Shown here: positions 25,778-33,727 of the stretch, piece after piece | How the letters are laid out: each line of letters opens with the position of its first letter | How positions within the stretch are numbered: the first letter of the stretch is position 1 | From: a virus | IMG/VR virus record: IMGVR_UViG_3300003886_000001 | Coordinates: 55,666 to 119,665 of that record | Length of the DNA stretch: 64,000 bases | Strand: one strand, 5' to 3' | Notes under the pieces: model-generated | The model's input: only the letters and a program-made list of their open reading frames with translations | The model's database searches: none | What the model was told of the DNA's origin: nothing | Made by a program: the position numbers and the translations under genes

Positions 25778-26275
25778 CTCATGTTCTACTCACTAATCTT
25801 TCTCTCATACTAAGGCCATACATCCACATATACATAGCTTAATCCTCTCATAAAGACAGGTTATTCCACATCTACCTCTCATGTACACAGTATTTTCTCA
25901 TGATTCTTTCATGATTCTTTCATAATGTACTCATACTCGATGATTAACATGAGAAGATGAGAGCTTTTTCACATTTAGAGCTTATTTTTCTCTCATATTC
26001 TCATCTGCGGCCCGTCTTTTTCTCATGATAATTTGGTGATAATGCATATTACCTTCATGTTTCACATACTTCTGGCCCATATTATCATCAGAATCTCATG
26101 AGACTCTCATATATCCCTAGTTTCTCTAATTCTTCTCTCATACTTTCCTCATCTTAGACTCACGTACTTAGTATACTCTCATGTAAATGGTTATATTCTC
26201 ATGTTTCACATGAAATTATCATCGTTTTCTCATAACCCCTGGGGTTTGAAAGCAAATCGGAGTCCCTGTTCTCAT
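25778..26275 (+). repeat. Array of 17 CTCAT boxes, candidate origin or control locus
   Basis: Seventeen CTCAT pentamers, most as TTCTCAT or CTCTCAT, all on the plus strand, irregularly spaced within 498 bp, plus ATGAGAA/ATGAGAG on the other strand near 25950. No -10 box stands 12 bp after most of them, and no credible gene is present. The box is the same as the upstream element of the promoter class described here. Confidence 0.85.
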
Positions 26276-26339
26276 AATCGGCCGCCCTCCCCCTTTATCA
26301 CCCCTAGGGGTATTTTTCAAACAAAACGGACTAAGCCCT

Positions 26340-26432
26340 CTATAAAAACCCCAAATTTAAAAATAAATAAACTTTTAGAAAAAAGGGAGTTAATAACCAA
26401 CTATAAAAACCCCAAATTTAAAAATAAATAAA
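26340..26432 (+). repeat. Direct repeats in an AT-rich gene-free stretch
   Basis: A 32-bp sequence (begins CTATAAAAACCCCAAATTTA) occurs at 26340-26371 and 26401-26432. It is followed by degenerate AATCTGGGAAGGAAA-like units up to about 26580. Whole stretch 26280-26617 has no credible gene. AT-rich with iterated repeats, as in phage replication origins. Confidence 0.8.
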
Positions 26433-26617
26433 ATCTGGGGAAGACACCTAAAAACTCAAGTTTAAAAATCTGGGAAGGAAACCCCCAAATCTAGGAAGAT
26501 TCTGGAAAGAAAAAATAAAATCTAGGGAGGAAAATTGTCTGGGGATAGAAATTCTGTAGAGATAATCTGGGAAGGAAACCTAATAATGAAAAACATGGTG
26601 AGTAAAAAATCATAAAA

Positions 26618-26642
26618 TGAAAATCCCCCTTTCGGGGGAATT
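26618..26642 (-). terminator. Terminator
   Basis: Minus strand: TTCCCCC-GAAA-GGGGGA then TTTTC. Ends the small-protein operon 28.4-26.6 kb. Confidence 0.9.
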
Positions 26643-26643
26643 G

Positions 26644-26895
26644 TTAGAACTTGTTTTCCTCATCATCGTGGCAGCGATGCCAACGAGGTAATCTAAACCC
26701 ATGATAGGTCTTCGGATGGAGAGCATCATAATACTCATTGGCTAGTTGTCTAATATCTGTAGCATAATTTTGCAGTAGAATTAGGTCATAGGCAGTCATA
26801 TCCTCCATGTCGAACTTCGTATTTCTCAATTTAAATTCAGTTAATGTACCCCGTATACTAGATAATGCAGTTGCTAGTTCTTCAGCTTTTATCAT
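26644..26895 (-). CDS. Small helical protein, paralog pair member (83 aa)
   Basis: GGAAAG site. MIKAEELATALSSIRGTLTE, helix LILLQNYATDIRQLANEYYD, then ALHPKTYHGFRLPRW. Aligned with the next gene over its full length (MIK-x-EE, YYDxLHPxxYHxFRLP). Function unknown. Confidence 0.65.
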   Translation of the reverse strand: MIKAEELATALSSIRGTLTEFKLRNTKFDMEDMTAYDLILLQNYATDIRQLANEYYDALHPKTYHGFRLPRWHRCHDDEENKF

Positions 26896-26907
26896 TGACT
26901 TTCCTTT

Positions 26908-27135
26908 CTAATCATGAAAACTAGGTAGTCTAAAATGGTGATAATTGTCCGGATGTAGTCCATCATAATATTCGTGTATCAATCCCTTAGTCTCTGTTGA
27001 AATATTTTGTAGTACAATTAAACCTTCAGCACCAATATCCTCTAAATCAAAATGGGTATTACCTCTATTCTTTAGGTCTTGAAGTTGTGTTTTTATGTTT
27101 AGTAGAACGGTAAATATTTCTTCATATTTTATCAT
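26908..27135 (-). CDS. Small helical protein, paralog pair member (75 aa)
   Basis: AAAGGATAATCAATG start. MIKYEEIFTVLLNIKTQLQD, LIVLQNISTETKGLIHEYYD, GLHPDNYHHFRLPSFHD. Paralog of the preceding entry. Overlaps the 44-aa gene by ATGA. Confidence 0.65.
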   Translation of the reverse strand: MIKYEEIFTVLLNIKTQLQDLKNRGNTHFDLEDIGAEGLIVLQNISTETKGLIHEYYDGLHPDNYHHFRLPSFHD

Positions 27136-27266
27136 TGATTATCCTTTCTAACTTGTTGGATGAGGGCTTCAAAAAATGAAACTAAAAAGTCTACGTCGTC
27201 TTCATCCACATCTTTGAGTTTGATGTTTATGTCCTTTAGGGCGGCCAATAAATCCTCCTTTATCAT
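27132..27266 (-). CDS. Small helical protein (44 aa)
   Basis: MIKEDLLAALKDINIKLKDV, then DEDDVDFLVSFFEALIQQ. Head resembles the two MIK-starting neighbours but lacks the YYD...FRLP end: a truncated or independent member. Stop overlaps the next start (ATGA). Confidence 0.6.
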   Translation of the reverse strand: MIKEDLLAALKDINIKLKDVDEDDVDFLVSFFEALIQQVRKDNQ

Positions 27267-27268
27267 GT

Positions 27269-27490
27269 CTAAACAGCCGTTTGTTCTTCATCCACGGGGG
27301 AGAAGTTATCGGGCTGTAATAGCTCTGATTGTATTTCTTCAAGGGATGAGATTATGTAACTTACCTCTTCGCGGAGACTAGAAAATTCTTTTATAGTCAT
27401 TGCTACTTCTAGGTATTCTACTATGGATATATCAGCTATAAGCTCTGTTATAGCGTCCAATTTTGCTTCTAGAGTTTTGAAGTTATACAT
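27269..27490 (-). CDS. Acidic helical protein (73 aa)
   Basis: MYNFKTLEAKLDAITELIAD, VAMTIKEFSSLREEVSYIIS, SLEEIQSELLQPDNFSP. Coiled-coil-like, net acidic. Overlaps the upstream gene. Function unknown. Confidence 0.6.
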   Translation of the reverse strand: MYNFKTLEAKLDAITELIADISIVEYLEVAMTIKEFSSLREEVSYIISSLEEIQSELLQPDNFSPVDEEQTAV

Positions 27491-27804
27491 TTTTTAGTCA
27501 ACACCTCATGCATTTCTTGTACCTTGTCTGCTAACCTTGGGTACTGAGCCGGGGATAAATGCTTCATGGCCTTTAGTGTACTGTCCAGTTGCTGGTTTAC
27601 GGATTCTAGGTATAAAAGTTTATCTATATTACCTAGGATGTCTTTTACATAGTAGTGAACATCGTACGCCTCTGTTTGTAAAGTCACGAGGTCTGCCTCT
27701 GGCAAGTCTGGTATGACAATCTCCTGTAACACTTTTGTTGCCGACTCTAGTTTTTTCTGTATTTCAGTTTTATCGGACATGTAAGCGGACATTGTGTCAG
27801 ACAT
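27469..27804 (-). CDS. Acidic helical protein (111 aa)
   Basis: TEIQKKLESATKVLQEIVIP, LVTLQTEAYDVHYYVKDILG, LYLESVNQQLDSTLKAMKHL and RLADKVQEMHEVL: long heptad-rich helices. Start overlaps the 55-aa gene. Function unknown. Confidence 0.6.
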   Translation of the reverse strand: MSDTMSAYMSDKTEIQKKLESATKVLQEIVIPDLPEADLVTLQTEAYDVHYYVKDILGNIDKLLYLESVNQQLDSTLKAMKHLSPAQYPRLADKVQEMHEVLTKKCITSKL

Positions 27805-27964
27805 TTTCTTTAAGTCCTAAATAAAAGTTGTCTATAATTTCTTTAAGTTTTTCTACTCTTGCTAAAAGGCCCGGATTACTTTGTACCTGAGCGTTACCTA
27901 AATCCTTTAGAGCAGTTTCGGCGAATGTTAATTTTGCGCTTATCGTTGCATAATCGTAATGCAT
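27797..27964 (-). CDS. Small helical protein (55 aa)
   Basis: AGAAAGGACTAAAATG start. MHYDYATISAKLTFAETALK, LLARVEKLKEIIDNFYLGLK. Same style as the other members of the cassette. No family recognised. Confidence 0.6.
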   Translation of the reverse strand: MHYDYATISAKLTFAETALKDLGNAQVQSNPGLLARVEKLKEIIDNFYLGLKENV

Positions 27965-27965
27965 T

Positions 27966-28253
27966 TTAGTCCTTTCTAACTCTGTCGAGAAATGCAGAAT
28001 AAGCTACTTCTAAGGCTTTTCCGAGGCTAGGGGTAAGCGTAGCACTATATTCAAGTATTTCATCTAAATCCCCAATGTCTACACAATCCCTTTGAAACTC
28101 TTCCGGGCTAATAAGGATGTTGTCTTGGATTACCCACATGGGTCCTTCAACGTAGCTGCCATCCGGATTATTAGCCTTATCAATTATGCGGCGGTCACCT
28201 TCGGATAGATATTCTCCATGTAGGTAACTACTACCACATCTAATTAATCTCAT
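27966..28253 (-). CDS. Hypothetical protein (95 aa)
   Basis: GAAGGGAAAAT site. LIRCGSSYLHGEYLSEGDRR, MWVIQDNILISPEEFQRDC, DLDEILEYSATLTPSLGKAL. Less helical than its neighbours. ATG overlaps the stop of the frameshifted gene. Confidence 0.6.
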   Translation of the reverse strand: MRLIRCGSSYLHGEYLSEGDRRIIDKANNPDGSYVEGPMWVIQDNILISPEEFQRDCVDIGDLDEILEYSATLTPSLGKALEVAYSAFLDRVRKD

Positions 28254-28412
28254 ATTTTCCCTTCAGTTAATGCTTTGGTGGTGAACACTCTTATTTTACC
28301 GGTTTTTTCTCTCATTCTTACAATATCGTCAAAGTCACCCTCTAACTCCCAATCCAATATGTCTAAGAATAGCGTCTAGGGTGTTTTCTAGTTTAGTAGT
28401 GAAGTCGGACAT
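28250..28412 (-). CDS. Small protein with +1 frame change at CTT-AGA-C
   Basis: From ATG 28412 the frame gives MSDFTTKLENTLDAIL and then stops at 28335 after 25 codons. The +1 frame, entered by skipping the A of CTT-A-GAC, reads DILDWELEGDFDDIVRMREK and on to the stop at 28250, coupled to the next ATG. Joined product is 53 aa and looks like the neighbouring helical proteins. The slip site resembles the CUU-AGG-C type of +1 frameshift site. A simple 1-base insertion is the alternative. Confidence 0.5.
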
Positions 28413-28716
28413 ATCTACCCGTAAAATAATTAACGGCCTCAAAGCTACAATAGACGGTCAGGCTGGTAAACGAGTCTCCGTTGAGCATATAAAGAAATAC
28501 ATTCTTAGGGTCACGGGTTAGGTAGACTGTACCCTCTAGGTATAGATTGTTAGTGCAGGTAGCGTCTATTGTCACACGTTGCGGAATATTTACACTAACT
28601 CCATAAAGTTCAATTGCACTACTTCCTATGACATCATAAGAATTGGCAACCGGTTGAACGATAACGGTGCATCCTCCCAAAATGAAGATGCCTAATATAA
28701 AGACCAGCTTCCACAT
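28393..28716 (-). CDS. Small lipoprotein (107 aa)
   Basis: Signal peptide with lipobox: MWKLVFILGIFILGGC, Cys at 16. Mature part beta-rich: VIVQPVANSYDVIGSSAIEL, VSVNIPQRVTIDATC, LYLEGTVYLTRDP and VYCSFEAVNYFTG. Phage lipoproteins act as o-spanins or superinfection-exclusion proteins; nothing here decides. RBS AAAGGAGGGG. Confidence 0.7.
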   Translation of the reverse strand: MWKLVFILGIFILGGCTVIVQPVANSYDVIGSSAIELYGVSVNIPQRVTIDATCTNNLYLEGTVYLTRDPKNVFLYMLNGDSFTSLTVYCSFEAVNYFTGRYVRLHY

Positions 28717-28732
28717 ATCCCCTCCTTTCAGG

Positions 28733-28758
28733 TAGTATATGATATGTGGAGATTAGAA
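28733..28758 (-). promoter_or_regulatory. TTCTCAT-class promoter (TTCTAAT)
   Basis: Minus strand: TTCTAAT, 12-bp spacer, TATACTA, then AAAGGAGGGG and the lipoprotein ATG. A second perfect TTCTCAT lies directly upstream (28761-28767). Confidence 0.6.
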
Positions 28759-28767
28759 TGATGAGAA

Positions 28768-28878
28768 TTAGTCAGACTCTTTAGCGTATAATAGCTCTAC
28801 AAGCCTGTGCTCCACTATCTTTTCGAACTCTATCGCTTCTTCGTCTTCCTCAGGAATTGTATCTATTTCTTCTGACAT
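28768..28878 (-). CDS. Acidic small protein (36 aa)
   Basis: Site GTAGGAGCG. MSEEIDTIPEEDEEAIEFEK, then IVEHRLVELLYAKESD. Glu-rich single helix. First minus-strand gene left of the fibre module. Confidence 0.55.
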   Translation of the reverse strand: MSEEIDTIPEEDEEAIEFEKIVEHRLVELLYAKESD

Positions 28879-28900
28879 AGTTTTCGCTCCTACTTAGTAT
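28872..28900 (+). promoter_or_regulatory. Sigma70 promoter for the fibre module
   Basis: CTGACA, 17-bp spacer, TAGTAT, about 25 bases before the ATG at 28925. Divergent with the promoter of the 36-aa gene; the two -10 boxes overlap. Confidence 0.65.
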
Positions 28901-28924
28901 AGCACACTTAAAGAGAGACATAAA
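28896..28924 (-). promoter_or_regulatory. Possible sigma70 promoter for the 36-aa gene
   Basis: Minus strand: TTTATG, 17-bp spacer, TATACT. Strong -10, weak -35. Confidence 0.45.
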
Positions 28925-31900
28925 ATGAGAGGATACCCCCAGAAAAATTTGGAAGCTCTTTATCTGATGGAGATAGAACGTCAGAATCTTATTCCTTATA
29001 GTGAGTCTCCAATTTCGGTGGGAAGCGGTAATGGAAGTACTGCGACCGTTGTATACCAATCCAATGAAGTAGATTGGAACGGTAAGAAACGAGTATGGAA
29101 ATTAACTGCCATCTCTAATTATGCAGCCCGCTCATGGGGTTACACCGACTATAACTTAAGTGGAAATTTTACCTACAGGATAAGACTAAAAAATGTAGAT
29201 TCGCCACAAACAAAGCTTCTAGTATATAATTATTTCGGGGGGACGACAGGCACCTATACTGTAGTTATAACGTGGTCCGGAGCAATACCAACTATCACAT
29301 CAGGTACCGGAACAATAACTAACCTGGGAAACGATTGGTATGAATTTGTATTTACAGTGTCTGGAATTAATGCAGGAAATACCGGTCTTAGGTTAGACCT
29401 AGAAGTTGACCTAGTCACCGGAACTAAATCTATCTTTTTTGCAGATATACAAATGGTAGCCGGTACCACCCTACCACCATATGTCCCTACCACCCATAAA
29501 CAACTTCTATATGATTACACCGGACAGGGTAATGATGGTGTTCTGGGTACTGCTGATAAATCCGCTATTAACCCAGTAGGGGAGTATTTATGGCTATCGG
29601 GCACTACAAATAATTACATCTCTACCCCAAATAATACTGGTGGCACTGTTTATTGGGATATTACACATCTTGATGGTACGGTAACAACTGGTTCTACTAT
29701 TAATAAAACTATCTCTGTTGGAGTCGGACTACGAGCTTCAATCGTAGATATAAAGGTATATAGTGATGCCGAAAAAACAATTTTAATAGCTAATTTAAAT
29801 ATACCCAGAGATGCTCCTGGTGATGTCACACAACTATATAGTAAAGCTACTGGAGAATTATGGACTATTTCCACCACAACTAGTGGGGTTTCTTCGGCCC
29901 CAGTTTTTACCTCAGGGGGATTACTTCTCAATGGTGTAGGGCAGTTTGCTACAGCTACAATACCTGGATTAGATATTTCAGGGGTAACGGTCTCTGCACA
30001 TGCTAAGTTTGATTCAACTGCTACTGCCAATGGATACGCTGTTGGACTTGGCGGTGCCGGAGGAGACCACTCGTTACTCTCAGCTCGGGTTAACACCAAC
30101 GGATGGATGGACTTGTTTGTAAGAGACACAGCGGACACATTGTCGTCAACTAATGTGTTGAGTGCGTATACACAGGATGTAGACTCTTATATAACTCTTA
30201 GAACAAACACTACGTCAACCACCCTAGACTTAAATGGTGCGGAAATATCTACACTCACGCCACCGACGGCTCCTTTCTTGTACCAAAGAATCGTCTTGGG
30301 TGGCGCGTCCGATTCTCCGGCTTCACAGTCATTTAAAGGGACACTGGGAGTTGCTGCTGTGTATTCCAGAGAACTCTCTGCTACAGAGTCGTATCAAACG
30401 TATTCCGCTGCTAAAGATTTGTTAAATAAACGAGGCATAACTTTAGCTAATACTCCTCCAGTGAATAATATTAAAGCTGCTGCCACAGACTTAGGAGTTA
30501 CGCTAGCCAGCGGTTTTGAAGCGTGGGCCTCCAGTGTTTGGACGGCCGGAATGAGCTGGACCGTGTTAAGCCAGCCCACCACAGGCATCGAGCTGGACTT
30601 GCGAGGTAACGGCGCTTGCGCGGCGTGGTGGGGGGACGGCAATACCGACGCTTACGTCCTGCTGAACACCAGCGCTGATACGGTGTTGGCTCACACGTAC
30701 GCTTCGGCCGTCACTAGACCGGTAGTGGTGCTAGGGGACGTCACTAGGTGGAGCGGTCCGGCTTCGGTGCTCACGAGTTACGGAACCAAAACGCAGTACC
30801 TCCCAGCTTCCCTCGCACTCCTAAACGTACAGGGTAGCAATACTTTGTCTGGGGACGTGCAGTACCTCCCGGCGAACCTCACGTATCTATACGTAACGGG
30901 TAGCAATACCTTAAGCGGAGATGTAGTCGGGTTGCCTAGGGGTATGACTAGTTTTAATCTAGGTGGTAATAACACCATTACTGGCGATGTAGTTGGGTTG
31001 CCAACAACTCTTACTGTTCTCAATCTTGGGAATAATAACTTGACCGGGAGTATTATAAATCTTCCTAGGGCGTTGATAACTATAACTGTGGGTGGTAATA
31101 TTGCCTTAAGTGGAGATGTTAAGAATCTACCCACGGGTGTTCAAATAGTGGTACTTAACGGTCCTGTTGCTATAATCAGTACCACTACAATACTGCCAAC
31201 GCCCCTATCGGACATCAAAATCTCCAACATGACTACTGCCAGCGTCGATGATGTCCTGGAAGCCATGGCCGCGAATGTGCTGGACACGAAACCCCTCTCT
31301 AATCGCATCATTACCCTCAATGGTGGTACTGCTCAACCGCGCAGCACCGCTTCCGACGCCGCCGTGACCACCCTCACGACCGCAACGCCGCCGTACACGG
31401 TAACTACCATTCCCCCAACCAACCTAATTACCGGAAGTGACCTCATTTCTGACCCTGTTGGTACCGTTGGTTCTTCCACGGTTTCTCATGCAACTGAAAC
31501 TGTAACTGGATTGGGCTCAATAAATGTGGTAACATGGGTACAGGCGACTACGGCGGATATCATTTCTGTCACCAGCAACAGAACGTTTAATGTTACCCCC
31601 GGTGAAGCTTTAAATATTAGCATGTATATAAACAGTACATTGGCGTCCTCAGCCCGGCTTCAGGCAATTGTTACCGTTGATACTGTGGACTATTATTTGC
31701 AGGCAGACGGAGTAACTTGGAGCACTACGGCGTGGGAGTGGGAACCAGATGTTGGCACATTAAATACCTGGAATCGCTCTGTTACTGTAACTAATACCAT
31801 TCCAGCAGGCACGTCAGCTAGTTTGCACTTCTTATCCATGTATCGTAATACCGGTAGCTTTACCTTTAAGTTAGCAGCCTGGCAGGTAACTGAAGGCACA

Positions 31901-31930
31901 ACCCTTTACCCCTACACTACTACACCATAA
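28925..31930 (+). CDS. Large receptor-binding/tail-fibre protein with LamG-like and LRR-like parts
   Basis: 1001 aa. N-terminal beta-sandwich (NLIPYSES, ANTGLRLDLEVDLV), a concanavalin/LamG-like domain at about 330-500 (LLLNGVGQFATATIPGLDIS, VVLGGASDSPASQSFKG), a PKD-like unit at about 520-620, then five leucine-rich-like repeats at about 620-740 (step YLPASLALLNVQGSNTLSGD and relatives), and a C-terminal sandwich similar to the N-terminal one. DNA for about 520-640 and 755-825 is much more GC-rich than its flanks. Probable adhesin. First gene of a five-gene block. Confidence 0.75.
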   Translation: MRGYPQKNLEALYLMEIERQNLIPYSESPISVGSGNGSTATVVYQSNEVDWNGKKRVWKLTAISNYAARSWGYTDYNLSGNFTYRIRLKNVDSPQTKLLVYNYFGGTTGTYTVVITWSGAIPTITSGTGTITNLGNDWYEFVFTVSGINAGNTGLRLDLEVDLVTGTKSIFFADIQMVAGTTLPPYVPTTHKQLLYDYTGQGNDGVLGTADKSAINPVGEYLWLSGTTNNYISTPNNTGGTVYWDITHLDGTVTTGSTINKTISVGVGLRASIVDIKVYSDAEKTILIANLNIPRDAPGDVTQLYSKATGELWTISTTTSGVSSAPVFTSGGLLLNGVGQFATATIPGLDISGVTVSAHAKFDSTATANGYAVGLGGAGGDHSLLSARVNTNGWMDLFVRDTADTLSSTNVLSAYTQDVDSYITLRTNTTSTTLDLNGAEISTLTPPTAPFLYQRIVLGGASDSPASQSFKGTLGVAAVYSRELSATESYQTYSAAKDLLNKRGITLANTPPVNNIKAAATDLGVTLASGFEAWASSVWTAGMSWTVLSQPTTGIELDLRGNGACAAWWGDGNTDAYVLLNTSADTVLAHTYASAVTRPVVVLGDVTRWSGPASVLTSYGTKTQYLPASLALLNVQGSNTLSGDVQYLPANLTYLYVTGSNTLSGDVVGLPRGMTSFNLGGNNTITGDVVGLPTTLTVLNLGNNNLTGSIINLPRALITITVGGNIALSGDVKNLPTGVQIVVLNGPVAIISTTTILPTPLSDIKISNMTTASVDDVLEAMAANVLDTKPLSNRIITLNGGTAQPRSTASDAAVTTLTTATPPYTVTTIPPTNLITGSDLISDPVGTVGSSTVSHATETVTGLGSINVVTWVQATTADIISVTSNRTFNVTPGEALNISMYINSTLASSARLQAIVTVDTVDYYLQADGVTWSTTAWEWEPDVGTLNTWNRSVTVTNTIPAGTSASLHFLSMYRNTGSFTFKLAAWQVTEGTTLYPYTTTP

Positions 31931-32115
31931 TGGTTCAACAAAAAGTATTACACTTTAACTCAATGATAACCTATGATGCTTGGTTGTCTCTCCACAAAGA
32001 AAGGGTAGTAATTACATCAATTTCTGCCCCAGAAGAAACCTTTGCCTACATTTTGGCTTATCAGTTACCGTTGCCGGTAATGACGGTTAACTATCTGGAG
32101 TTCCCTAATGACTAA
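31930..32115 (+). CDS. Hypothetical protein (61 aa)
   Basis: Coupled to the preceding stop (TAATG). VLHFNSMITYDAWLSLHKER, VVITSISAPEETFAYILAYQ. A ferredoxin-like mini-domain is possible. Sits between fibre and glycosidase-like genes, so probably part of the same appendage module. Confidence 0.55.
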   Translation: MVQQKVLHFNSMITYDAWLSLHKERVVITSISAPEETFAYILAYQLPLPVMTVNYLEFPND

Positions 32116-32893
32116 GATATATGCGTGGATTGCAGGAGTTACAAGTCAAGAAATTCCTAAATTATTAAGTATTTTTGGAGGGAAGGTAGGTGGTGTCTTA
32201 TACTCTTATAATTATGATTTGCTTTTAACCCCGGGAAATTGGATTGCATTTGTAGGTAATTTAAATGATGCAAAAAAACTAGTGAAGACCGGTGGGAGGG
32301 TCGTTACTGCTCTAATTGAAGATGAGGTAAATATAACCGGGCTGTCCGGCCCCGCTAGAACACCAGAAAGCTATGCTACTGGGTATAATCTAATTTATGA
32401 CCTATTACACCAGAATGGGATAGCAGTTAGCACAGGAGGTTTGGCTGGGCAGCCCGGCTGGGCCTCATACATGACGTTTAATACTAAGTTTGATGCAAAA
32501 TACTTTTCAAAGATGATGCCTCTACTACATGGGGCTGACTATAACGCGTTTAATCCGGGCCAAAACAGACTACAAGAAATAGAGAGAATCTTAGGAACCT
32601 ATACCGATAGAAAATGGCTATTTAGCCCGCACCCTCTAAATCCTCAGTGGTGGCCATTAAAATGGAACAATATACCTGCATACATTTTAGAAAATTACAT
32701 CTATCATGAAAACATGGACTTCTGGATAAAGAAGAGCAAAGACCCCAGATTATTAGGAATAGCAATCTGGAGCCTTAGATACAATTGGATGAATATTGAT
32801 GGTAAACGAGTTTTACAGCGTTACTGTAATCTTTTAACTGAAAAAAATGAATTAACAGTTGTTGGACGACAACTACAGCGAGGTCTAAAATGA
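32108..32893 (+). CDS. Glycoside-hydrolase-like TIM-barrel protein
   Basis: 261 aa, overlaps its neighbours by 8 and 4 bases. Strand-helix alternation: KIYAWIAGV, GVLYSYNYDLLLTPGNW, RVVTALIEDEVN (Glu-Asp-Glu at a strand end), NGIAVSTGGLAGQPGW, YNAFNPGQNRLQEIER, KWLFSPHPLNPQWWPLKW, GIAIWSLRYNW. Aromatic clefts and acidic strand ends fit a glycosidase barrel. Next to a fibre gene it could be a capsule- or wall-degrading tail enzyme. No family was firmly recognised. Confidence 0.55.
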   Translation: MTKIYAWIAGVTSQEIPKLLSIFGGKVGGVLYSYNYDLLLTPGNWIAFVGNLNDAKKLVKTGGRVVTALIEDEVNITGLSGPARTPESYATGYNLIYDLLHQNGIAVSTGGLAGQPGWASYMTFNTKFDAKYFSKMMPLLHGADYNAFNPGQNRLQEIERILGTYTDRKWLFSPHPLNPQWWPLKWNNIPAYILENYIYHENMDFWIKKSKDPRLLGIAIWSLRYNWMNIDGKRVLQRYCNLLTEKNELTVVGRQLQRGLK

Positions 32894-33717
32894 TTGTTCC
32901 CGATTTTATTTATAAAAAGGCCGAATGGGAGGATTTACCAACCCAAGCCAACTCCAATTACCCTAAGATTGTCATCGAAGACACCGGGGCAAGAGTAGTA
33001 AATTCGGGGTCAGTCACATTAACTACTGGGGACAAGTTCTTTTTGCAGCCACCAGACAGTAATTTTGGAACTGTATACAACTATTTGACCTATTCTAATA
33101 AGGATGGTGCATATGTGATTCGATATGTAAATAGTGGAGAGCCATGGTCATCTCCAACTAGCTCAAATGGCCAACAACTATCGTTTACCTACGGTACATC
33201 AATGCCTTTTACCGGGGTTACTCAACTCGATTACTTGGCAAACGTTGTAAGTGATTTCTGGTTTAGTGCAGGTAGTACGGTAGTAACTACGGACGGAACT
33301 CATATCTTTATCTTTTCCAATCTCAACAATTCCTCTCCAGTATATGCTCTAAATTTAGATGGTACTATTGCTTGGAAAAGAACATTACCTACCTCAGTTA
33401 TCTCTGTCTTTTCTATTAAGGACGGGGTCTTTTATATTGATACCTCAGTCACCAATACCCCTAATTCTGGGGACATGGCTATGAATCTAGTTAAACTAAA
33501 TACCACGGATGGTACTGACCATTATACTATGAATGTAACTACCCTACCCTCTGGAACTACAATAGACGAGAATACAAGGTCGATGTTTTACTATTTTGCA
33601 GATGGAACTATTATTTTGTACGCAAATACTATCGGCCACTTTGCCGTCGATGTAGTAAACAAACTAGTAACTAATTTAACCTCATCATCTACTTCGGATT
33701 TACTTGCTATAGTATAG
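32890..33717 (+). CDS. Beta-propeller-like appendage protein
   Basis: 275 aa, ATGA overlap with the barrel gene. N-terminal barrel-like part (GSVTLTTGDKFFLQPPDSNF), then blades TVVTTDGTHIFIFSNLNNSS, PVYALNLDGTIAWKRTLP and VFSIKDGVFYIDTSVTN in the style of PQQ/WD-like repeats. Pairs with the next gene. Virion appendage likely. Confidence 0.55.
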   Translation: MIVPDFIYKKAEWEDLPTQANSNYPKIVIEDTGARVVNSGSVTLTTGDKFFLQPPDSNFGTVYNYLTYSNKDGAYVIRYVNSGEPWSSPTSSNGQQLSFTYGTSMPFTGVTQLDYLANVVSDFWFSAGSTVVTTDGTHIFIFSNLNNSSPVYALNLDGTIAWKRTLPTSVISVFSIKDGVFYIDTSVTNTPNSGDMAMNLVKLNTTDGTDHYTMNVTTLPSGTTIDENTRSMFYYFADGTIILYANTIGHFAVDVVNKLVTNLTSSSTSDLLAIV

Positions 33718-33727
33718 GAGTAAAGAT

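Noticed and set aside
25778-26275. CRISPR array
   Set aside because: The repeated unit is only 5-7 bp and irregularly spaced; no constant repeat of 23-37 bp and no cas gene nearby.
26201-26431. 76-codon plus-strand frame
   Set aside because: Lies across CTCAT boxes and the 32-bp direct repeats; the end of the product repeats with the DNA, and there is no ribosome site.
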